The notes under the pieces were generated by a model. That model was given only the letters and a program-made list of their open reading frames with translations. It was not told the DNA's origin and did not search any database. From assembly GCA_002633025.1 (NCBI GenBank), contig NMRB01001274.1, positions 16,112 through 80,111 on the forward strand: a stretch of DNA of 64,000 bases. Direction: 5' to 3'. Made by a program: the position numbers and the translations under genes. Shown here one piece after another: positions 57,101 to 64,000 of the stretch. The first letter of the stretch is position 1; each line of letters starts with the position of its first letter. Origin of the DNA: Notospermus geniculatus. Taxonomy: Eukaryota; Nemertea; Pilidiophora; Heteronemertea; Lineidae.

Positions 57101-60100
57101 TTTTTCGCTTCAGCCATGTTGGCAAATACCTTTCCTTCCTTTGCAACATACTTACTGATGTCAGCATAACAGCCATACATGGTAGAAAAGTTACAGAAGG
57201 GTGGCCTGTCGGCTCCTTCCCATTTCTGTCCATATCCAATACAGCCACACTTTTCCGCTGTTTTGTTGGTGTAATGTTCGGCGATGCACGCTTGGTAGGA
57301 GTAGACTTTGTAGTCCCGCAACCTTTTGGAGGCGCAGTCACCATGGGGGTCTGGAAGTCGTTCAACCTTAGAAAAAAAATGATTCAAGTCCATTGGTCAG
57401 TATTTTTTATTTTCACCTTAGTTTTTATAGCGAAGCTGGCACAGATTTTAAGTTTATACCCTGTTCCCTCATTTAGCGTAACCGGTATCTGACGGGGTGG
57501 AAGTCAACAGTATTTACTCACAGACTTTGGATTCCTTTTGCTGGGAATGACCACTGTATGCATGAGCTCCCCAACGTCATAAGACTGGTTTCCTGTCCAA
57601 CCCATACATAGCCCTTTGGTAACACCCAGGCTCAGTGGACTGATACTATGCCGAAACCTTAGCTGACAAAAATGGCCGCCACCTTTTCATGATCAACCTC
57701 GCCACCAGGAATTAGTCACCAGGAATCTACATGTGAGTCCTGGATTCGAGGGTGGTGTTTACGTAGGCCGGGGAGCAATCATTAATTCTGAACCCTGATT
57801 ACCTAACTGTCAGAGCATGATACCCACCGATGACATGTGGAGGGCAATTCTTGATTCCTGGAACACAGGTATGGCTACACCGAGATCGGACACTCTGGGT
57901 CGGTCACTTTTATCAAACACCAGGACCTGTATACCGGATGGTAAATGTGGACCTGGAGACTGTTCGTACAACTCAGCATTCAGGTATAACTCCAGACCGT
58001 ATGTCGCCCCTAGGAAATGATATGATAGTTAGCATGTTTAACCGGCCACCCTAACCCAATGAGACAATATCGGTGGGCCCTTTTTACACGGAGTCGGTTA
58101 CACATTAGAGCAAAAGGGTTTGGCGTTCGCGTTGACGTTTCGGGGGGTTTGCGAAAACTCTCTAATGACAGATGTAGGCCTTGTTCACACGGAGTCGGTT
58201 CGATCCGGTTGGAGGCTAGTTCACTTCCGTTTTGTACCAGGAAAGGGGAAGGATAGTACAGGCCGCATGGCTTTTTCTAAACTCCCTACACAGTTGTGTA
58301 CCGCTCCCCCTTCGGTTTACTCGCTCTCCACAACTGTTTTACTTCGTAAGTCGCCGCGGTTGGTCAACAGATGGCATCTGGGCCTGGCGCGAGTTTTACA
58401 GCCTATCAGCACGCTGCTTTCAGAACTGTTTGGCCCGTTGGCAACGGATGTTCTTGTGCTACCATGGCTACGAACCGCTCGGCCAATGAAAAAGTGTCTC
58501 AGGCCAGCTTGGTTACCGGTTGCTCGGTGCTCTCATTGGTCGACTCTCTCAGCGCCATCTGTTGGCCGAACGCGGCGAATTTTACGAAGTTAAGCAGTTG
58601 TGAGAGCGAGTAAACAGAAGGGGGCGCGGTACACAACTGCGTAGGGAGTTTAGGCTTTTTCACGGTGCAAATAATAAGTGACTGTCATTGTGTGCATGGA
58701 AACCTCGGTCAAGAAAGTGTGACATGTTTTTCAAAAGGATGTAAAGTTTGAAATAGTGAATCACCAGTCCAAACTGGAGTGGTTCCAATTACTAGTACAG
58801 TGCTCACTTCATTCTCTATAGATTAATTGCTGGGAATCAACGGGCTGCATTGTTTTTCAGATCAGCCTCGTGGCAACGTCGTTCTGCTCTGGGTTTCTAA
58901 TCTTTGTAATGGATGACACGAAATAAAGGAATTGATATCTAAAATGGTCAATTCAAGTAGGCCTAATTGGAAACCTCATATCTCAGAATGATTACGCATT
59001 ACATCCAATCTTCTAATTGTTTTAAATATTATTATTCCTGAAATGTTTTTCAGACATTTCTTATTGTATTGCTCTTAACCGTCTAGTGACACTGGGCCAT
59101 AAAACTTCACGGTCGAACTGGTGGCTTTCATATTGCTTATAAATAACCAACAACAACAACAACAAAAACAACTGCAAGTGTAAGTGTATGATATTAAAAG
59201 GCATACACTCATTCAACCATTGAAAACTACTTGTTGAAAAAAAGCTGAAATGGCATTTTTATGAGATTTTAATGAGATGACGTACGGTCTGCAGTTAATA
59301 CGGAGGTTTAGAAATCAAACGATAAACGTAAACTTTACGACAACGTTATTTTTCATACTACACATTAACCAGATTTTATATTGCATTTTCGGTACGAAAA
59401 TAACGTTGTCGTTAACGTTTACGTTTATCGTTTGATTTCTAAACCTCCCTATTATTGCCGATAGTACGTCATCTCAGAAAAGAACAGTTTTTTTGGTGGG
59501 AGCTTGACATAAAATCCTCAGAGAAAGACTCCACTTTCTACATTCCACTTTTTAAAGAATAGGTGAGCATCTAGGCCTAGGAAGTTCTTGTGATGGGGTG
59601 GGGGGTGGGGGGGGGGGGTAGTCCAAGGCTCATCATCCACCCCATCGCCTTCTGATCGAAACTCCCAAAGTGACCCGTCAAATGATCCTTACCAGTATTC
59701 TGAACCTGGAATGTCTTGTCGTCTGCCGTCTTATTTACATCCGGGTAGTTAAACGCATAACACATCCCGAATTCACTCATCAGTGGAGTGAAGTCATGAT
59801 GACTGCAATTCCGTCCTTGCCACTTGCATCTGTAAGGAAGAGGACATGGTTTTAGACATGCCGCTCAGTAAGCGGGAGGTCTTGGATTCGAATCCATATG
59901 GGATTTCATTCCCGGCTCTTCACGTCCGTCGCATAGGACAGTAAGCCATGACGCCTTGCACCTTGTGCCTTTGCAAGGGCAAGTAAAAGACCCCATCCAA
60001 GTGAGGAACATGAGTAGCTTGAGATGGCCTCTTCCATACTTACCAGGGCCAATAATGCTATGGCTTCAGCCCTGACGAAATATCAAATACAAAATACAAA

Positions 60101-63100
60101 TTTTAGTCATCCTCTTTTGTAGTTTCATCATCATCGAAGTCGTTATCATCACTGTCATCGTCAACTTCACCGCCGCCATCAGGTAAGTGTACCATATGTC
60201 AAAATAATTTTAACAGTATATTTTTCCTTATCTTTATCATCATGACCAATCACCGACGTCGTCATCGTTATCGTCGTCATCACCAAAGTCACCATCATCG
60301 TGATAGTTAACTCTTAAGCCAGCAGCACACCAGGCGATATCGCAAGCGATCTGATCGCAATCAAGCGTGCAAAATCTGCTATTGATGCCAGGTGTGCGCT
60401 GGACAGCGATTCGTGGAATCTTCGCCAGCGATGTTCACCCGATATCAAACAATACAAAAACTGACATCGCCCCTAGTCTGCAGTGGCTGGCGAGAAGATC
60501 AGTGGCGATGCCATATTCATAAAATCCTGCTAAACTAGCAGCCAACTAGGCCTTAGCAGGCTGCCAAATGCCTAGTTGCCTGCTCCTAAGTTTCCTGCTA
60601 TTTTCATATTCATAAAACCCTGCTAGGGACAGTGCCAGGTAGTTGTCAACTAGGACTAGTTGGTTGTTAACATAGCAGTTGGCCGTGTCCCAAACCACAA
60701 GTAACAACACGCGTAAGTTTCACTTTCAATAGGGATGGCATGGATTAACATTGTGGCATCTTGCCACAATGTTAACCCACTTCCCCTTATGGTCACATAT
60801 CACTTGAACGTTCATGGGGTGGTGAACTTTCCTGTTGACAAAGTCAGCCTCATTAAAATGAGGTGAAATTATCCAAATATCTGTTCCATCAACACAACCT
60901 TTAACCTGAAAAGGTCCAGATAGGCTACTGTTTAGAATCCATCTTTAATCTCGTTGGATGATGAATTTCATATGCTATTAAATCCGTTATAAACATGATC
61001 CCTTCCCACGAAAATCAACGTTTCTTAATCAATTCATCATCAGTTCAAATATCAAGTGGATTACGCCTGTCTCTGAATACTCTTTCCCTCCTCACTGCAC
61101 GATGCAACTCAACCAGTTCAAGAATTCGTCTGGGCAAGCATAAAAAATGAAGGATATAGTTGCCAACTAGTGACTTAGAGGTACCCAGGATCACCTCTAA
61201 AGTTAGCAGTCAACATAGCAGTCAACTAAGCTTAGCGGTATTTTATGAATAACGATTAGTATCCAACTAGGGTTAGTTGGCAGCTAAGGCTCAAAATAGT
61301 TGCCAACTAGGCTTAGCAGGGTTTTATGAATATGGCCCCTGATCGTTTGCGATATCCCCTGGTGTGCGGCTGGCTTTGATGGTCTTTATTGCATTCTTTG
61401 TTATTGTTTAATAGTAAAACGTACTTCATGATCATGTCTTCCTTGCGATGGGCCATCTCCTTCATGGTTTCTACCACGTCCCTGTCATCCAAGATGGTGA
61501 GCTCATGTCTGCCATGACGATCCGTCCCGTAAAATTGAGAAATCTTGTTGTATATCCCAGCATCCCAAGCTTTGGTGACTCTGAAAAATGTAGCTCTCAT
61601 TGTGACAACACTGGCTACTGCCTTGGGGAAAAGAGGTTCTTAGGAGTTCTATATTTCACTAGAGGTAACCATCCAAGTCATGTTTCCTTTGAACCTTAGG
61701 CGACACTTATTTTATTTCTTGTTTTACGGATCCGCCGCACTTGTTTTTCCGATTTTGGAAAATAAAAATAATTGAAAAAATGGCATTATTTTTTGGCCGC
61801 CGCCCACAAATTGATTATCCGATCAATAAAAATAAAAAAATAATGGGAAAAAAACGCTTTATTTTTCTACCGCCGACATGCTGGACGAACCTTGTCTGAC
61901 GAAAATAATTTACAGCGGATGTAACAATCATTATCGTTCCCATTCATTGAGTGAATTTTATTATATTTTTGTACATTTTTATTTTTTTCATAGCCGCCTG
62001 TTACATGCTTTGACAAATATAATAGAAATAATCAAATAATTACAATTATTTTTATATTTATTTTCCACCCTCCTGTCAAGGTTTCCGCGAAAACCAAATG
62101 AAAAAGTTATTTTTATTTTTATTTTCCTCCCTCCTATCAGGGGTTTCCAGGGAAAAAATCCGTAAAACAACAAATAAAATAATTGTGGCCTTACTGATAG
62201 ATGGAGAATCTACATGTACTTGGAACCTTGAACGATAGATGTACATGTAGGCCTAGAATCCTTCATTTGGGCCCGAAGGACCAGTACAAAACCCCTTCAA
62301 ATGGCTCACTGCGGCAAAAAAATCTTTGGCCTCGTACGAAATGTTGCTGTGAATGATTCAAGTCTAATTAGCCGTAAGTTATTTCCTCGGTCGATGTGCG
62401 GTCACTTGCTTTGTCATCGTGACGGTGGTTCTGCTACCAAAAGGTGTCTGTACAGTCTTGTTTAAAAGTAAAAAGACAGCTAATATCTCAGCTAATATCG
62501 AAGATTTCAACCTGGTTATTCCATCATTTTGTATTTCAATAGACGAAGAATTTAACAGAAGTCTTAAAATGCCCCAAAAATATAGCATGTTTTTCTGATA
62601 ATATTTTGTATTTCTTGAAAACGAAAAGATATTTTTCTAAAGTTTTTTCACAGAATTTCTTGGAAATCATCAGGGAATAATATCAAGCTAATTTTGAAAT
62701 GAGAATTTCGGATTCTAAAAATCCAGTTTTTTTCTTGATATTTTGAAATTCAAATATTTTCATGATAATTTGCCACAAATCCTAAATTTGGTATGTCAGC
62801 ATTTAAGCAACACATTTTTGTGTATAAAAATGGCAATCTTACCCATAAATGACCATTGGCATCTCAGCAGACTAGGAAACATCACTGTCTTTTTATTTTT
62901 TAACAAGACTATACCTTTGCTTCATGAAGTACCGTATCACCAGTTTTTCAACAATATTTTTTTTTCATTATTACCTGAACTGGTTTGTGTTGCATATGGC
63001 TACAGAAGGAAATCGTAGAGTAGCGTTGTAGGCCACATTAATATTGACAGTAACAGGATTTTCACCATAGTAAGTTGCTCTCTCCGCCACGATGTATATG

Positions 63101-63142
63101 AACCAGCCCAGAAAGGCAAGGACAACTAACAGCCAGAGAATC
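54151..63142 (-). CDS. DEG/ENaC (ASIC-like) cation channel subunit with large extracellular insert; 5' exon(s) missing
   Basis: Exons on the minus strand: 63142-62975, 61580-61425, 59829-59693, 58009-57828, 57366-57156, 56784-55302, 54823-54732 and 54380-54151. All phases agree to the TGA stop, giving about 886 residues from TM1 on. Exon 1 shown has TM1 (LWLLVVLAFLGWFIYIV) and FPSVAICNTNQFR. The third has CKWQGRNC...FGMCYAFNYP, and the fifth LPDPHGDCA, YSYQACIAEHY and CGCIGYGQ. The sixth starts CTHPCKQEQYSTSLS and then carries a long unique region. The seventh is ENMLVLQVFYQSLS. The eighth begins CDIGGTAGLFLGGSFITILE (TM2 with the G-x-S filter) and ends in a short tail with PRPPSY. The N-terminal cytosolic exon with the HG gating motif must lie beyond 63142, probably outside the window. 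It forms a trimeric sodium-selective channel by family; the gating stimulus is unknown. Confidence 0.88.
54522..54731 (-). pseudogene. Two extra tandem copies of DEG/ENaC exon 7 with splice donors
   Basis: The 92-nt exon 54823-54732 is followed by GTAAGTATCAGGCCTATAG and then by a second copy (donor at 54622) and a third (donor at 54522, with a 7-nt deletion). Units are about 109 and 100 bp. Each extra copy keeps a GTAAGT donor, but only a 19-nt spacer precedes it. Reading through gives a frameshift and stop soon after LLCKYQAYREHARV. The first donor therefore must be used for a normal channel. Confidence 0.8.
54945..55200. repeat. Interspersed repeat, second copy of the 19.7/20.45-kb element
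   Basis: Matches 19690-19855 and 20440-20560 in order, with a few percent divergence; here the two parts are contiguous. Located in DEG/ENaC intron 6. Confidence 0.6.
55302..56784 (-). CDS. Giant exon 6 of the DEG/ENaC gene with about 440-residue unique insert
   Basis: One 1483-nt exon (acceptor TTTCATCCAG, donor CAG/GTAAGA) begins with family sequence (DHTCTHPCKQEQYSTSLSN) and ends INEVMIR, which splices to ENMLVLQVFYQ. In ASIC/ENaC relatives only about 25 residues separate these two motifs. Here about 460 do. The insert is rich in Lys, Glu and Leu, nearly Cys-free, and looks helical (LRDIKTFLQAYDFLQRRTLD, KKLETVTKDTFPPLYQKLKS, ISDYQKALQKILNEFPHLSS). It resembles no domain I recognise. By topology it is extracellular, near the palm/thumb junction. 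Confidence 0.85.
56880..57052. repeat. 20-bp tandem repeat (nine units)
   Basis: Units of TTTTTCATCAGAAATTGGTG, with A in place of G in some, run head to tail in DEG/ENaC intron 5, between the short Cys-rich exon and the giant exon. Confidence 0.85.
58106..58164. mobile_element. Rep-A MITE, right half only
   Basis: GGCGTTCGCGTTGACGTTTC then GCGAAAACTCTC is one arm of Rep-A. The region to 58660 also holds inverted ends (TTTCTAAACTCCCTACACAG / GTAGGGAGTTTAG) enclosing about 360 bp, possibly another element. Confidence 0.5.
59302..59452. mobile_element. Rep-B hairpin MITE, full copy
   Basis: Arms GGAGGTTTAGAAATCAAACG and CGTTTGATTTCTAAACCTCC, located in the DEG/ENaC intron upstream (+ side, 58009-59693). 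Confidence 0.75.
59850..60105 (+). mobile_element. tRNA-derived SINE, best copy
   Basis: A B-box-like GGATTCGAATCC sits near the 5' end after GCCGCTCAGTAAGCGGGAGG. The body contains CCTTTGCAAGGGCAAGTAAA, and the 3' part CTTACCAGGGCCAATAATGC...CAGCCCTGACGAAAT ends in an ATACAAA-type tail. 3' fragments of the same family are at 23836, 30136 and 52437. Confidence 0.65.
60320..61372. mobile_element. Rep-D element split by a CATATTCATAAA-ended insertion
   Basis: Rep-D ends CAGCACACCAGGCGATATCG (60325) and GATATCCCCTGGTGTGCGGC (61349) enclose an inner element of about 830 bp whose ends are ATATTCATAAAATCCTGCTA and TAGCAGGGTTTTATGAATAT. Repeated AACTAGG/CCTAGTT words mark both arms of the inner element. 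No transposase ORF is evident. Confidence 0.6.
61706..62186. mobile_element. AT-rich TIR element, about 480 bp
   Basis: Inverted ends TTATTTTATTTCTTGTTTTA and TAAAACAACAAATAAAATAA with CGGAT/ATCCG inside. The interior is AT-rich with imperfect internal repeats (TTATTTTTATTTTC). Confidence 0.6.
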
Positions 63143-63226
63143 CTGAAAGTGAGGTTTACAGGATGAATGATGGAAGCCCATGGAAGTAGGTGCTAATGCA
63201 ACTTCTGACTCAGATTCTGACAATAG

Positions 63227-63603
63227 TGAGGTTTCGCAAATCTGACGAAACACGAAGTACGAAATACGAAATTCCTCATTTCCAGGACCTGGAGATGGTT
63301 GGTACCACAAATGTCCCTCCTGCCAGTGCGTCTTTTAGCATATCATGTACGACCGAGAGAGTTATGGTGCATCTTGAATTTTTAGATTTCCACTCCGTAT
63401 CACTACGAAGTGAAAACCAAAGATAAATTTCAAAGTTTAATATATACCGTAACTCTATCGGTCTAACGTCATATGCTAAAAAAGACGCTCTTGCAGCAGG
63501 CGATATTTGTGGTACCAACCATCTCCTGAAATACATTACGTCATGCAAATGAAGTCCAGTTTCATATTTCGTACTTCGTGTTTCGTCAGATTTGCGAAAC
63601 CTG
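63227..63603. mobile_element. TIR element with 35-bp ends
   Basis: Ends AGGTTTCGCAAATCTGACGA and TCGTCAGATTTGCGAAACCT continue as inverted ACACGAAGTACGAAAT. An inner inverted pair is CCATCTCC / GGAGATGG with GGTTGGTACCACAAAT. A fragment of the same end lies at 5748-5769. Located upstream of the TM1 exon of the DEG/ENaC gene. Confidence 0.7.
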
Positions 63604-63828
63604 ACTAATATTTTGAGTTCACCAACCCCAAAAGACGGATCTCCGTAGCCAACCTTTCCAGTACCTAAGTTCAGAGGGTACGCTATTCTATCAAAGTGTC
63701 AGGAGAATGAGGGAGATTGAAAACGGGAAAGGGCACGGGAAACACCTCACGGTCTGCTCACGGTAGGGTGGAAGGAGGACGGACGACTTGGGTCTGATGC
63801 TATGTCGGTGACATGATGATTCTGGACA

Positions 63829-63940
63829 ACAGGGTCCATATTCATAGACATACTTAAATCAAAGTGTGACACTTATCTTTGTGTCGGACAAATGACAGGT
63901 GTTACACTTAGACTTAAAGTAGCTTTATGAATATGGGCCC
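63829..63940. repeat. Rep-E foldback
   Basis: GGTCCATATTCATAGACATA ... GCTTTATGAATATGGGCCC with inner TGTGACACTTATC / GTGTTACACTTAG, as in the iGluR intron copies. Confidence 0.6.
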
Positions 63941-64000
63941 AGGTGTGTGTGTGTGTTGGGTGGGGGTGGAATTAGGTTTGTTCAGGACAACTTATTGCGT

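Noticed and set aside
57061-57155. Extension of DEG/ENaC exon 5 to a later donor at CAG/GTATCT
   Set aside because: The longer exon ends in phase 0, but the next exon needs phase 1. The strong GTAAGT donor after 57156 gives the correct phase, so I kept the shorter exon.
1-64000. CRISPR arrays, bacterial operons, phage modules
   Set aside because: The sequence is clearly eukaryotic. The tandem repeats found lack the spacer structure of CRISPR.

Overview
This is eukaryotic DNA. All protein-coding content is split into short exons with GT-AG introns in consistent phases, and the introns are full of small inverted-repeat elements, tRNA-like SINE pieces and minisatellites. The gene types (iGluR, DEG/ENaC, ephrin-receptor-like repeats, sushi, LDLR-type modules, natriuretic-type receptor domain) and the constant AGGCCTA and ACATGTA palindromic words suggest a marine invertebrate deuterostome (echinoderm, hemichordate or cephalochordate). 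I cannot name the species.

Layout. 1.2-2.2 kb (+): two exons of a guanylyl-cyclase/natriuretic-type extracellular ligand-binding domain. 4.3-12.3 kb (+): a complete three-exon gene for a 148-residue four-pass membrane protein. Its large second intron holds a three-copy tandem array of an unrecognised intronless ORF family, of which only the last copy is intact. 28.1-13.7 kb (-): a complete 16-exon gene for a type I membrane receptor of about 903 residues, with signal peptide, short propeller-like region, EGF, sushi, an unrecognised domain, four ephrin-receptor-like cysteine-rich repeats, a Pro/Thr linker, a TM segment and a tail with SH2/SH3-type motifs. 28.1-37.6 kb: repeat-rich intergenic DNA with a duplicated plakin-repeat-like terminal exon. 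37.6-52.3 kb (+): a complete ionotropic glutamate receptor-like gene. One ATD exon is duplicated in tandem, and a five-exon block (rest of ATD through LBD S1) is present twice, the second copy with an in-frame stop. 63.1-54.2 kb (-): a DEG/ENaC channel gene lacking its first exon(s), with one 1483-nt exon that inserts about 440 residues into the extracellular region just before the last palm strands and TM2.

The splice models were built by hand from acceptor/donor motifs. They were checked by phase arithmetic: every listed exon joins in frame, giving 904, 887 and 149 codons including stop for the three complete genes. The recurring local duplications, with a few percent divergence and transposon presence/absence differences, may be real tandem duplications or unmerged haplotypes from a highly heterozygous individual. 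That alternative should be kept in mind throughout. Two N gaps (16445-16761 and 27378-27636) and isolated N bases are present.
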